Shown here: piece after piece, positions 31,413-40,595 of the stretch | Position numbering within the stretch: the stretch's first letter is position 1 | Layout: each line of letters starts with the position of its first letter | Source: Catenovulum sp052056295 | GTDB taxonomy: Bacteria; Pseudomonadota; Gammaproteobacteria; Enterobacterales; Alteromonadaceae | Length of the DNA stretch: 64,000 bases | Reading direction: 5' to 3' | Assembly (NCBI RefSeq): GCF_052056295.1 | Contig: NZ_CP182493.1 | Span: forward strand, 3,968,001-4,032,000 | Made by a program: the position numbers and the translations under genes | Notes under the pieces: generated by a model | Databases searched by the model: none | Told to the model about the DNA's origin: nothing | What the model saw: the letters and a program-made list of their open reading frames with translations, nothing else

Positions 31413-32588
31413 ATGAGTGGAAAAGTAAGAATGGGAATGGTTGGCGGCGGCCAAGGGGCATTTATTGGTGCTGTGCATAGAATGGCAGCAAATTTAGATG
31501 GCGAAATAGAACTTGTTTGTGGTGCTTTTAGCAGTAACGAACAACGCAGTGTTGAGTCAGGTAAAGCTTTGTATTTAGAGCCAACTCGTTGTTACGCTTC
31601 ATATCAACAAATGTTTGAGCAAGAAGCCCAGTTACCAGCAGAGCAGCGCATGCAATTTGTTGCCATAGTTACACCGAATCATATGCACTTTCCAGTTGCT
31701 AAGATGGCATTCGAATACGGTTTTCACGTTATGTCAGATAAGCCGGCCACATTCAATTTAGCTGAAACGCTAGAGCTACAATCTCTGCTAGCAAAATATG
31801 ATGTTTTATACGGTTTAACCCATACCTACACAGGCTACCCACTGGTTAAAGAAGCTCGCCAACGCATAGCCAATGGTGATTTAGGTGAGATCACCAAAGT
31901 TGTTGTGGAATATCCGCAAGGCTGGTTGGCACAAGCTCCGGGTGAAGAAAACAAACAAGCAAGCTGGCGATTAGATCCAAAACAAGCAGGCATAAGTTGT
32001 TGTATGGGCGATATCGGCGTACACGCCGCCAATTTAGCTGAATACGTTTGTGGTGATGAAATATCACAAATATGTGCTGATTTAGGTAGCGTGGTTGATG
32101 GGCGTAAATTAGATGACGACGGCACTGTGTTACTGAAATTTAGATCGGGCAGCCGTGGTGTGTTAATGGCAAGCCAAATCTCTGTTGGTGAAGAAAACAA
32201 CCTGCGTATTCGTGCGTATGGCACCAAAGCCGCGCTGGAATGGTCGCAACAAGAACCCAATACTTTAATCGTTAAATACAACGACCAAGCAACTCAAGTT
32301 GTTCGTTCTGGTGTAGGGCCTTTATCTGACATTGCCAACGCAAACCTACGTGTACCAGCAGGTCATCCAGAAGGTTACATCGAAGCTTTTGCCAATATCT
32401 ACCGCAATTTTGCTGGGCAAGTTAGAGCAAAAGCTGCTGGCGTTCAACCAACGGCTGCTGAGCAGGATGTACCAGGTATTAAAGAAGCTGTACGTGGCAT
32501 GGCCTTTATTGAAAACGCTGTGGTTTCAAGCCAAGCAGACACTAAATGGCACACATTTGTCATTGAACCTCAGAATATAACAATTTAA
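31413..32588 (+). CDS. Gfo/Idh/MocA-family oxidoreductase
   Basis: This 391-residue NAD(P)-dependent sugar dehydrogenase-like protein has an N-terminal Rossmann fold with GMVGGGQGAFIGAVHRMA. The catalytic-region lysine is in SDKPATFNL (family EKP), and the C-terminal domain is beta-sheet type. The GISCCMGDIGVHAANLAEY stretch carries the D-x-x-x-H pair. Family members oxidise, reduce or epimerise sugars, and several act on 3-keto-sugar substrates. It is first gene of the operon, with a GGAGAGG site 6 bases before the ATG. The TIM-barrel isomerase follows after 16 bases. Confidence 0.92.
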   Translation: MSGKVRMGMVGGGQGAFIGAVHRMAANLDGEIELVCGAFSSNEQRSVESGKALYLEPTRCYASYQQMFEQEAQLPAEQRMQFVAIVTPNHMHFPVAKMAFEYGFHVMSDKPATFNLAETLELQSLLAKYDVLYGLTHTYTGYPLVKEARQRIANGDLGEITKVVVEYPQGWLAQAPGEENKQASWRLDPKQAGISCCMGDIGVHAANLAEYVCGDEISQICADLGSVVDGRKLDDDGTVLLKFRSGSRGVLMASQISVGEENNLRIRAYGTKAALEWSQQEPNTLIVKYNDQATQVVRSGVGPLSDIANANLRVPAGHPEGYIEAFANIYRNFAGQVRAKAAGVQPTAAEQDVPGIKEAVRGMAFIENAVVSSQADTKWHTFVIEPQNITI

Positions 32589-32604
32589 TTGGGAGCAAAT
32601 CATA

Positions 32605-33657
32605 ATGAGTCAAATTAAAGGCCCTGGCATATTTTTAGCACAATTCGCTGGTAACGAAGCGCCATTTAATTCGTTTGAAAGTATCTGTAAATGGGTAGCT
32701 GGAATGGGCTACAAAGCAGTACAAATTCCAACTTGGGACAAACGTTTATTTAATTTAGAACTAGCGGCTGAAAGCCAAGATTATTGCGACCAAATTAAAG
32801 GCATTGCTGCTGAACAAGGTTTAGCTATTAGTGAATTATCAACCCATTTGCAAGGTCAGTTAGTTGCTGTGCATCCAGCTTATGACGCTATGTTTGACGG
32901 TTTTGCACCGGACGAAGTTAATGGTAATCCTGCTGCTCGTACTGAATGGGCAATTCAACAAATGAAATACGCAGCTGTTGCCAGTAATAAACTAGGGTTA
33001 ACTGCGCATGCGAGTTTTTCAGGCTCGTTTTTATGGCATACGGTTTACCCTTGGCCGCAGCGTCCAGCCGGTTTAGTAGAGCAAGGTTTTGAAGCTTTAG
33101 CTGAGCGTTGGTTACCAATTTTAAATACCTTTGATGAAAATGGCGTGGATGTTTGTTACGAGTTGCATCCGGGTGAAGATTTACACGATGGTGTAACTTT
33201 CGAGCGTTTCTTAGAAGCAACTAACAATCATGCCCGTGCGAATATTTTGTACGATCCAAGTCACTTCGTATTACAGCAACTAGACTATTTACAGTTTATT
33301 GATTTTTACCACGAGCGCATTAAAGCTTTCCATGTGAAAGACGCAGAATTTTTACCTAATGGTAAAGCCGGTGTTTATGGTGGTTATCAAGGTTGGCAAG
33401 ACAGACCAGGGCGTTTTCGCTCATTAGGCGATGGGCAAATCGACTTTGGCGGTATTTTCAGCAAGCTAACTCAATATGGTTACAAAGGCTGGGCTGTGCT
33501 TGAGTGGGAATGTTGTTTAAAACACCCTGAACAAGGTGCAAAAGAAGGTGCGCCTTTTATTGCAAAGCATTTAATTCGCACTACAGATAAAGCGTTTGAC
33601 GATTTTGCTGGCGTAGCGGCAGATCGCGAATTTAATAATAAAATACTTGGACTATGA
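32605..33657 (+). CDS. Sugar phosphate isomerase/epimerase-like TIM-barrel protein
   Basis: This 350-residue xylose-isomerase-like (AP-endonuclease 2 type) TIM barrel has metal-binding positions suggested by CYELHPGEDLHD (Glu, His), YDPSHFVLQQLD (Asp, His), KAFHVKDAEF (His, Asp) and AVLEWECCLK (Glu). Such proteins isomerise, epimerise or lyse sugar or inositol derivatives, often next to Gfo/Idh enzymes. There is no signal peptide, so it acts in the cytoplasm. It lies between the oxidoreductase and the MFS carrier. A second, exported TIM-barrel isomerase is five genes on. Confidence 0.9.
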   Translation: MSQIKGPGIFLAQFAGNEAPFNSFESICKWVAGMGYKAVQIPTWDKRLFNLELAAESQDYCDQIKGIAAEQGLAISELSTHLQGQLVAVHPAYDAMFDGFAPDEVNGNPAARTEWAIQQMKYAAVASNKLGLTAHASFSGSFLWHTVYPWPQRPAGLVEQGFEALAERWLPILNTFDENGVDVCYELHPGEDLHDGVTFERFLEATNNHARANILYDPSHFVLQQLDYLQFIDFYHERIKAFHVKDAEFLPNGKAGVYGGYQGWQDRPGRFRSLGDGQIDFGGIFSKLTQYGYKGWAVLEWECCLKHPEQGAKEGAPFIAKHLIRTTDKAFDDFAGVAADREFNNKILGL

Positions 33658-33667
33658 GGCTACTAAA

Positions 33668-34912
33668 ATGAATACACAACAAGCCAATAGGCTCTTTATT
33701 GCGAGCTGTATCGCACTAACAGTGACCGCAATGACTTTTGCAATTCGCGCCGGTATATTGGGGCAATTAAGTGAAAGTTTTAATCTTACCGATACCCAAT
33801 TGGGTTGGATAAACGCTATGGCGTTTTTAGGCTTTCCAGTAGCAACCATGTTTGGTGGTTTGTTATATAACTGGATTGGCGCACGTAAACTGATATTAAT
33901 CGCTTTTGTCGGCCACTTATTAGGTTTAGTTTTAACCATGATGGCGGATGGATTCTGGTTACTGCTTATTTCAAGTTTCTGTGTTGGTTTTGCTAATGGT
34001 TCAGTTGAAGCGGGTTGTAATCCGTTAATTGCTGATATCTATCATAAAAATAAAACCACTATGCTTAATCGCTTCCACGTATGGTTCCCAGGCGGCATTG
34101 TAATTGGTGCATTGGTGTCTAAATTTATGACTGACATGGGTATGGGCTGGGAATTACAAATTGCGATTATGCTTATTCCAACCGCTATCTATGGTTTTAT
34201 GATGTTCACGCAGAAATTCCCTGAAGCAGTTAACATCGAAAACTCAACTTCAGCGAACATCAAAGCATTATTCTCGCCGTTATTCTTGTTTATGGTTTTA
34301 TGTATGACATTAACCGCGACTACCGAATTGGGCACACAACAATGGATTGAACGTATTTTGGGAGCTTCGGGCGTTTCACCAATGATTATCATGGCAATGG
34401 TAACTGGTGTTATGGCGGTTGGTCGTTATTTTGCTGGCCCTTTAGTACATAGGTTAAATCCGGTCGGTATTTTATTGATGTCAGCTGTGCTCTCGGCTGC
34501 GGGTATTTATGCTATGAGTATTGCAACTGGCGGCATGGTGTATGTAGCTGCGATTTTATTCGCATTAGGCGTCACTTACTTCTGGCCAACTATGATAGGT
34601 TTTATCGCTGAATATCAACCTAAAACCGGTGCTTTGGGTATGTCGTTAATAGGCGGCGCAGGCATGTTTGCTGTGAGTATGTGGAACCCAATTATTGGTG
34701 GTTGGATTGATTCAGCGCGTGCAGCAGCTGAAGCGCAAAATCTGACTGGTGTTGAAGCTGAACTTGTAGCAGGCCAAGCAACCTTGTCGAATTTGGCAAT
34801 ATTCCCAACTATCTTAATCATTGCTTTTGCGGCTTTATACATCTACATGAAAAAGCAGCAAAACAATAACCAACCACAAACAACAGCAAACCCTGCTGGA
34901 GAGGTTTTATGA
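33668..34912 (+). CDS. MFS transporter, probable sugar carrier
   Basis: This 414-residue permease with 12 predicted helices reads from the ATG at 33668, which follows GAGGCT. A TTG 21 bases earlier overlaps the previous gene. Loop motifs include GGLLYNWIGARK between helices 2 and 3. The central loop is short. The early helices and NGSVEAGCNPLIADIY resemble MFS members found beside Gfo/Idh enzymes. Transport of a sugar or keto-sugar is inferred from the operon. Its stop overlaps the start of the next gene by four bases. Confidence 0.9.
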   Translation: MNTQQANRLFIASCIALTVTAMTFAIRAGILGQLSESFNLTDTQLGWINAMAFLGFPVATMFGGLLYNWIGARKLILIAFVGHLLGLVLTMMADGFWLLLISSFCVGFANGSVEAGCNPLIADIYHKNKTTMLNRFHVWFPGGIVIGALVSKFMTDMGMGWELQIAIMLIPTAIYGFMMFTQKFPEAVNIENSTSANIKALFSPLFLFMVLCMTLTATTELGTQQWIERILGASGVSPMIIMAMVTGVMAVGRYFAGPLVHRLNPVGILLMSAVLSAAGIYAMSIATGGMVYVAAILFALGVTYFWPTMIGFIAEYQPKTGALGMSLIGGAGMFAVSMWNPIIGGWIDSARAAAEAQNLTGVEAELVAGQATLSNLAIFPTILIIAFAALYIYMKKQQNNNQPQTTANPAGEVL

Positions 34913-35520
34913 GCGAAACCGTCAGTTCAATTGAAAAACGACGGCTGTTAAAAGGTTTGGGCGCTGTGCTTGGCACAGCTGCCGTAAGCCAAATGCTCGG
35001 GGAGCAGGCTATACAGTCTGCCTTTGCGTACACAGCCAACAAAAATAGTCACTTGGCCAAAGGTAAATTATTTTCTCAATCACAGATGATGGTTTTGCGC
35101 GGCATGGTTGAGCAGATTATCCCAACGACAGACACAGTCGGCGCTGCAGACGTAGACTGCCACGGATTTATCGACCACCAATTAGTGGCTGTTCACGGCG
35201 ATTACGAAAAACGAGCGGCAGTGGCAATAGTGGATAAAGTAGAGCAAGTGAGTTTACAGCAATACAAACTCAGCTTTGCCAAGTGTACTGCGGCGCAGCA
35301 ATTACAAGTGTTAACTGCAGTTGAACAAGGACAAATGGGTTTTGATCACAATGATAAAGCAAGCTTCAAAGTGGTTAAAAACTTAACTGTATTTGGTTAT
35401 TGCACCTCGAAAGAGGGCGCAACTCAAGCATTAAAATATTTGTATCTGCCTGGTGGTTATCAAGGCTCGGTGCCGTATCAACAAATTGGTCGAGCTTGGA
35501 GTTCGAAGGCTTATTATTAA
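34909..35520 (+). CDS. Gluconate 2-dehydrogenase subunit 3-like protein with Tat-type signal
   Basis: This 203-residue protein has a twin-arginine-like start EKRRLLKGLGAVLGTAAVSQM and a small helical domain (about 55-200) with MVEQIIPTTDTVGAADVDCHGFIDHQL and YLPGGYQGSVPYQQIG. These match the gluconate 2-dehydrogenase subunit 3 family. Such subunits lack a cofactor and help export the folded flavoprotein partner through Tat. The RRLLK motif is a relaxed form. It overlaps the MFS gene by four bases and sits 72 bases before the GMC flavoprotein, its probable partner. Confidence 0.9.
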   Translation: MSETVSSIEKRRLLKGLGAVLGTAAVSQMLGEQAIQSAFAYTANKNSHLAKGKLFSQSQMMVLRGMVEQIIPTTDTVGAADVDCHGFIDHQLVAVHGDYEKRAAVAIVDKVEQVSLQQYKLSFAKCTAAQQLQVLTAVEQGQMGFDHNDKASFKVVKNLTVFGYCTSKEGATQALKYLYLPGGYQGSVPYQQIGRAWSSKAYY

Positions 35521-35592
35521 AACCAAATCAACTACATAACGTTGCACACAAAAACAAAAGCAATAGCGTGCGACCTAAAATTGGGCTAGAAA

Positions 35593-37320
35593 ATGAAGAA
35601 TGTGAATTATATCAATGAATCAAAAGAAGTTTTTGATGTCATTATAATCGGTTCCGGTATAACTGGAGGCTGGGCTGCTAAAGAGTTTTGTGAAAAAGGA
35701 TTTAAAACTCTAATGGTTGAGCGCGGCCGTGTGGTTGAACATCGCAAAGACTATATTGCTGAAGGTAAAGGCCCGTGGGATTTTCCCAACCGGACCAAAG
35801 TGGATAACCTATTAGTTGAAGAGCAATACAAAATACAAAAACAATGTTATGCCTTTCACGATGGTACTAAACACTTTTTTGGCAACGACAGAGATTTACC
35901 TTATAACACCAAAAAAGGAACTGAGTTTAGTTGGATAAGAGCTAATCAGTTAGGTGGTAAATCATTGTTGTGGCATAGACAAAGTTATCGTTTGAGCGAT
36001 TTTGATTTTGCCGCAAATAAAGCGGATGGACACGGTAACGACTGGCCAATTCGCTATAAAGATTTAGCACCTTGGTATGACTATGTGGAAAAATTTGTTG
36101 GTATTAGCGGCAACTACGACAATTTACCCCAATTGCCAAACAGTCAGTTTTTACCACCTTTTGAAATGAATGCGCCGGAGCGTGCCTTTCGCCAAAAAAT
36201 GGCCAATGATTTTCCGGATAAACCTGTGATCATCAGCCGCTGCGCCCATTTAACTGAGCCGCAGAAAATTCATGTCGAGCTCGGTCGTATGAAATGTATG
36301 GCGCGTAACGAATGTCAAAAAGGTTGTTCGTTCGGCGCATATTTTTCAACGCAGAGCGCAACTTTGCCAGCAGCAGCTAGAACTGGCAACTTACACATAG
36401 CGCCGAATAGTGTGGTTGAAAGTTTAATTTATGACGAAGCGACCAACCGACTTAAAGGTGTGCGCGTGATTGACAACGATAACCTCAGTCAACGCGAGTA
36501 TTTTGGAAAATTAGTCTTCTTATGTGCTTCAACCATAGGCAGCACCCAAATACTCCTCAATAGTAAAACCAACAAATTCAAAAATGGTTTGGCAAATAGC
36601 TCTGGTGTATTAGGTAAATACCTAATGGATCACAATTACAATGCGCGCACAACCGCAGACATAGACGGCTTTGAAGATGAGTATTACATCGGCCGGCGTC
36701 CTGCAAGCTTATACGTGCCGAATTTCCATTATGAGCCAACTCGTTATCATAAAAACTTTATCCGAGGATATGCATTAGCGGGTGGCGCTTATCGAGAAGA
36801 CTGGCAGTCATATGGTTACTCCGATGGTTTGGGTATCAATTTTAAAGAGAAATTAATGCATCCGGGTCAGTGGAAAATTGGTTTGCAAGCACAAGGTGAA
36901 ATGCTGGCAAATCGTGATAATCAAATGACTTTGCATGCTACGAAAAAAGATAAATGGGGCATGCCACAAATTCAATTTGATGTTTCTTGGTCGGATAACG
37001 AAAAGCGTATGATGGAAAATTCGGTTGAAGTTGCGAGCAAAATGTTTGAAAAAGCGGGTTTTAAAAATATTCAAGGCCAAGCAACAGAGCGACCACCAGG
37101 TATAGCGATACACGAAGTGGGTACTGCACGTATGGGACGAGATGCTAAAGACTCGGTGTTAAACGGCTACAACCAGTCGCACGATATACCTAATTTGTTT
37201 GTTACTGACGGTGCGAGTTTCGCCTCGTCTGCAGTGGTAAATCCTTCATTAACTTTTATGGCACTAACTGCGCGCGCAGTTGATTATGCGGTAAAAGAAG
37301 TGAAGAACCGCCGATTATAA
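35593..37320 (+). CDS. GMC-family FAD oxidoreductase, large subunit
   Basis: This 575-residue flavoprotein begins with an FAD Rossmann motif VIIIGSGITGGWAAKEF (residues 16-33). It has the C-terminal GMC part with HEVGTARMG (about 510) and VVNPSLTFMALTARA. A Cys-rich patch CMARNECQKGC (about 235-246) may bind an Fe-S cluster, as in bacterial FAD glucose dehydrogenases. Family members oxidise glucosides at C3, gluconate or other sugars. It has no signal of its own and should be exported with the Tat subunit upstream. No cytochrome c subunit is encoded in the operon. Confidence 0.93.
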   Translation: MKNVNYINESKEVFDVIIIGSGITGGWAAKEFCEKGFKTLMVERGRVVEHRKDYIAEGKGPWDFPNRTKVDNLLVEEQYKIQKQCYAFHDGTKHFFGNDRDLPYNTKKGTEFSWIRANQLGGKSLLWHRQSYRLSDFDFAANKADGHGNDWPIRYKDLAPWYDYVEKFVGISGNYDNLPQLPNSQFLPPFEMNAPERAFRQKMANDFPDKPVIISRCAHLTEPQKIHVELGRMKCMARNECQKGCSFGAYFSTQSATLPAAARTGNLHIAPNSVVESLIYDEATNRLKGVRVIDNDNLSQREYFGKLVFLCASTIGSTQILLNSKTNKFKNGLANSSGVLGKYLMDHNYNARTTADIDGFEDEYYIGRRPASLYVPNFHYEPTRYHKNFIRGYALAGGAYREDWQSYGYSDGLGINFKEKLMHPGQWKIGLQAQGEMLANRDNQMTLHATKKDKWGMPQIQFDVSWSDNEKRMMENSVEVASKMFEKAGFKNIQGQATERPPGIAIHEVGTARMGRDAKDSVLNGYNQSHDIPNLFVTDGASFASSAVVNPSLTFMALTARAVDYAVKEVKNRRL

Positions 37321-37365
37321 AACAAGTTAAAACAATTACTGATTAAAAATGATATAGGGCTAAAC

Positions 37366-38247
37366 ATGAAAAAATTTATTCATAACATAAAAAAACTTGC
37401 CTGCGTAGCAGCTGCAAGTGTTTTGATAATAGGTTGCAATGCAACTTCACAAGCTGGTTCGAACAACGAGAATGACAACAATATGATGCCAAAAATTAGT
37501 GTGCAACTTTGGTCCGTTAAAGACGATGTTAAAGAGGACTTTAAAGGCACTTTAACTCAGTTATCAAAAATGGGTTTTCAAGGCGTTGAGTTTGCCCGTG
37601 ATTTTGGCCCATTTGCGAATGATCCGCATGGGTTAAAACAGTTTTTAGCTGGGTTAAATTTACAAGCTAGTGGTGCACATATTCCGTTTTCATATTTGGA
37701 TGACGAAAACTTCCTAAGTACAGTCGCCTTTTATAAAACACTTGGTTGCGACATGTTAATTGTGCCTTACGACGAGCGTGCTTTTAGTGCCGACGGGATT
37801 GAGTGGGTAGTGGCTGAATTAAACCGCTTAGCGAAAAAATTAGCACCTTATGGCATGAAAGTGGGTTATCACAATCATGCGCAAGAATTTGAAGCCTACA
37901 AACAAACTACTTATTGGGATTATTTAGCGCAAAACACCTTAGACAACGTGGTATTGCAGCAAGATGTGGGTTGGACGACCTATTCTGGTAACGATCCGGT
38001 CGCTTACGTACGCAAATACCCAGGCCGTACTTTAACCACACATTACAAAGTGCGTTTACCTGAAGGGACACAAGGCAAATTACCTATTATTGGTAAAGAT
38101 ACCATTGATTGGCCAAGCTTGATTCAAGCCAACAAAGAAGTAGGTGGCACTTTGTGGTTAGTGGTTGAGCAAGAAGAATATCCAAATGGTTTAACCCCGT
38201 TACAAGCGGTTGCTGAATCGAAAAAAGGTTTAGATAGCTTCCTGTAA
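37366..38247 (+). CDS. Lipoprotein TIM-barrel sugar isomerase/epimerase
   Basis: This 293-residue protein starts with a lipoprotein signal (Cys24 in LIIGC), then a xylose-isomerase-like TIM barrel: SVQLWSVKDDVKEDFKGTLTQL, GVEFARDFGPF, VGYHNHAQEFEAY, LQQDVGWTTYSGNDPVAYVRKY and LVVEQEEYPNG. The metal-ligand positions look intact. An exported isomerase of this kind is expected to act on sugars in the periplasm, matching a Tat-exported dehydrogenase in the same operon. It is the last gene before an imperfect terminator hairpin. Possible roles are 3-keto-glycoside lyase or isomerase, which is inference. Confidence 0.9.
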   Translation: MKKFIHNIKKLACVAAASVLIIGCNATSQAGSNNENDNNMMPKISVQLWSVKDDVKEDFKGTLTQLSKMGFQGVEFARDFGPFANDPHGLKQFLAGLNLQASGAHIPFSYLDDENFLSTVAFYKTLGCDMLIVPYDERAFSADGIEWVVAELNRLAKKLAPYGMKVGYHNHAQEFEAYKQTTYWDYLAQNTLDNVVLQQDVGWTTYSGNDPVAYVRKYPGRTLTTHYKVRLPEGTQGKLPIIGKDTIDWPSLIQANKEVGGTLWLVVEQEEYPNGLTPLQAVAESKKGLDSFL

Positions 38248-38282
38248 ATAATCCAACAAACAGTTTTCTTGTTGTGTGTCAA

Positions 38283-38326
38283 AGTAATGCTCAAGTACAT
38301 AGGATGTGTGCTTGGGCTTACTTTTT
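38283..38326 (+). terminator. Probable terminator of the carbohydrate operon
   Basis: An imperfect stem, AGTAATGCTCAAG (38283-38295) against CTTGGGCTTACT (38311-38322), is followed by TTTTT. Two mismatches lower the certainty. It separates the lipoprotein isomerase from the carboxylesterase. Confidence 0.5.
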
Positions 38327-38459
38327 ATCGGAGTGTTTAAAGTTAACCAAAGTGTAACCAACTAAAGTTTAAGATAGCTCACACCAACTAGCTGTCGTCA
38401 TAAATAAAGTCTTGCTAAGCTATTTTATGACTGGCTCTAAAATACACACGAATATAACT

Positions 38460-40031
38460 ATGAAAACAATCAAAATTATCCAAACTATACTCTTGTCACT
38501 TGTTATACTCTCGCCACTATACACAAGGGCTGCATTATCCAGTAAAAACGTTGAGCTTGCCCAAGGGCGATACCAAGGTGTTGCTTTGGAGCAAAATGTA
38601 ATTGGTTATCTTGGTATTCCTTACGCTAAACCTCCCATTGGTGAGTTGCGCTGGCAACTACCACAGCCGCTAACAACCAGTAAGCAAACTAAAAAACAGC
38701 TCAACTTGGCAAATGAATTTGCTGCGCGCTGCATGCAAAACCGCGTGTTTGACGACATTATTTTTCGTTCACAACAGCAAAGTGAAGACTGTTTGTACCT
38801 AAATGTGTGGAGCAAAGCTGACAATAAAAATGCACCTGTTTATGTTTATTTTCATGGTGGTGGATTTATTGTTGGCAGTGGTGATGAAGCAAGATACGAC
38901 GGTGAAGCTTTTGCCAAGCAGGGCATAGTGTTTGTTTCAGTTAACTATCGCCTAGGCGTATTTGGTTTTTTATCACACCCTGAATTATCTAAAGAAACAC
39001 AGTATAAAGGCTCTGGCAATTATGGCTTGTACGATCAACAAGCGGCTATCCAATGGGTAAAAGACAATATTAAGCAGTTTGGTGGTAACCCTGAGCATAT
39101 AGTTTTAGGCGGTGAATCAGCTGGTTCAATTTCTGTAAGTGCACAAATGCTGACTTCATTGAATAAAAACCTGCTTAAAGGTGTTACGGCACAAAGTGGC
39201 TCAATGCTTGGATTAGATTTTAGTTCTAGGAGCCTCTCTACTGGTGAAAGTGAAGGTTTAGCACTACAGCAAGCCTTGGAACTGCAAAACCTTGAACAAA
39301 TGCGCGAGATAACTGCTGAGCAACTACTTAAACAGGCTACAGATAAACGTTTTGTCTGGTTTAGACCTGTGATTGATGGCAACTTTTTTACTGACGATCC
39401 GCATAAACTATACGCACAGGGCAAATATAACCAAGTACCGCTATTAACTGGTGTAAATAGCCAAGAATCCGCATATCAAGCTGTTCTTGGGCCAGTTGCC
39501 AATAAACAAAAACTCACTCAAAGCGATTGGCATGCGGCGATTGAAAAACTATACCCAGAAAATGCTGACAAGGTGAAAGCTATATATCCAGCTTCAACAC
39601 CCGAGCAAATAATTGAAATGGCGCAGCAACTGGCGAGTGACAGATTTTTAAGTATGAGTACTTGGTTATGGGCAGATGCGGTTGCCCAAAACCAACCTAA
39701 GCAAGTTTATTATTATTTATACGCAAGACTTCGCCCAAACCCATCAACAGATAGAGGCGCAGCGCACGCTGCAGAAATAGAATATGCTTTGGGTAATTTG
39801 CGTTATAACAAAGTTTACGACTGGCAAGCAGCAGACTATAAAACATCAGAGCAGATGCAGCAGTACTTTATTCAGTTTATTAAAACTTTAAATCCAAATA
39901 GGGTAGATATGCCAAACTGGCCGCTATTTAGCCAAGATAAGCGAATCGTATTGGATGAAGTTATATCGGTTGAGGATATTGGGTATTTACGTGAGCGTTA
40001 TCAAACCCTGTTCACTTTATACCGTGACTAA
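38460..40031 (+). CDS. Secreted type-B carboxylesterase
   Basis: This 523-residue alpha/beta hydrolase of the carboxylesterase type B family reads from ATG 38460 through a signal peptide (MKTIKIIQTILLSLVILSP, cut near YTRA). It has EDCLYLNVW, the oxyanion HGGGF, and the nucleophile elbow GGESAG (Ser220). Late DRGAAHAAEI provides the catalytic His. Earlier in-frame starts at 38412 and 38427 would not leave a clean signal. It probably hydrolyses esters in the periplasm or outside, perhaps acylated glycosides feeding the operon upstream. That link is only positional, since a terminator intervenes. Confidence 0.92.
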   Translation: MKTIKIIQTILLSLVILSPLYTRAALSSKNVELAQGRYQGVALEQNVIGYLGIPYAKPPIGELRWQLPQPLTTSKQTKKQLNLANEFAARCMQNRVFDDIIFRSQQQSEDCLYLNVWSKADNKNAPVYVYFHGGGFIVGSGDEARYDGEAFAKQGIVFVSVNYRLGVFGFLSHPELSKETQYKGSGNYGLYDQQAAIQWVKDNIKQFGGNPEHIVLGGESAGSISVSAQMLTSLNKNLLKGVTAQSGSMLGLDFSSRSLSTGESEGLALQQALELQNLEQMREITAEQLLKQATDKRFVWFRPVIDGNFFTDDPHKLYAQGKYNQVPLLTGVNSQESAYQAVLGPVANKQKLTQSDWHAAIEKLYPENADKVKAIYPASTPEQIIEMAQQLASDRFLSMSTWLWADAVAQNQPKQVYYYLYARLRPNPSTDRGAAHAAEIEYALGNLRYNKVYDWQAADYKTSEQMQQYFIQFIKTLNPNRVDMPNWPLFSQDKRIVLDEVISVEDIGYLRERYQTLFTLYRD

Positions 40032-40049
40032 AAGAAGGAAATTTAAGGG

Positions 40050-40463
40050 TTAACCAAGTTCGACACAACGGCTATGATCGATACGTAAATTAGCAAAATT
40101 AACCCGACGGCTGGAATTAGATTTGAGATCTATAATGATTGTTTTTCCACGTTTGAGTTTATTTCTAAATACGCTATTACTGCATATTAAGTGTAAAGCT
40201 TGGGTTTTAACATTTTGTATATCTGATTGCTTTGCATTCTCATAACCTGTTATGAGAATCTCAAAATTGGCGCTACTGTCGGATTCTCGATAATTTAGTA
40301 GCGACCAAGAATGCTCTTGCGTCGAAAGCGCTTTAACTTGATCAGCAATAGGTGTGAGTACAACTTCATCGAATTTTTGTTCTTCATAAAATGAATATAT
40401 GAGTGAAAAAATTAGGGCGGAAAGCCATAAAGTGAATTTTAATAGCTTTTTGCGCTGGTTCAT
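40050..40463 (-). CDS. Hypothetical membrane-anchored protein
   Basis: I do not recognise this 137-residue protein. It has a basic start and one N-terminal helix (MNQRKKLLKFTLWLSALIFSLIYSF), then a soluble periplasmic-looking domain with mixed strands. Two Cys in LICSNSVF and HSRCVEL may form a disulfide. The fold is possibly small alpha/beta. It is convergent with the carboxylesterase (18-base gap) and follows icd on the same strand, but a strong terminator lies between, so it is likely transcribed alone. Confidence 0.65.
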   Translation of the reverse strand: MNQRKKLLKFTLWLSALIFSLIYSFYEEQKFDEVVLTPIADQVKALSTQEHSWSLLNYRESDSSANFEILITGYENAKQSDIQNVKTQALHLICSNSVFRNKLKRGKTIIIDLKSNSSRRVNFANLRIDHSRCVELG

Positions 40464-40513
40464 ATTCGCAACAACCTAGTTTTACCGAAAGTTCGGGTTA
40501 CATTATTAGCCAC

Positions 40514-40554
40514 AAAAAATCCCGCGCATTCATTGAATACGCGGGATTTTATTT
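40514..40554 (-). terminator. Rho-independent terminator after icd
   Basis: AAAATCCCGCG (40516-40526) pairs with CGCGGGATTTT (40540-40550) around a 13-base loop. On the minus strand the stem is followed by TTTTTT (complement of 40514-40519). It lies about 45 bases after the icd stop and would also work weakly on the plus strand. Confidence 0.8.
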
Positions 40555-40595
40555 TCAATTGCTATCAGCAGCTATTTAGCTAATTAACTACAAGC

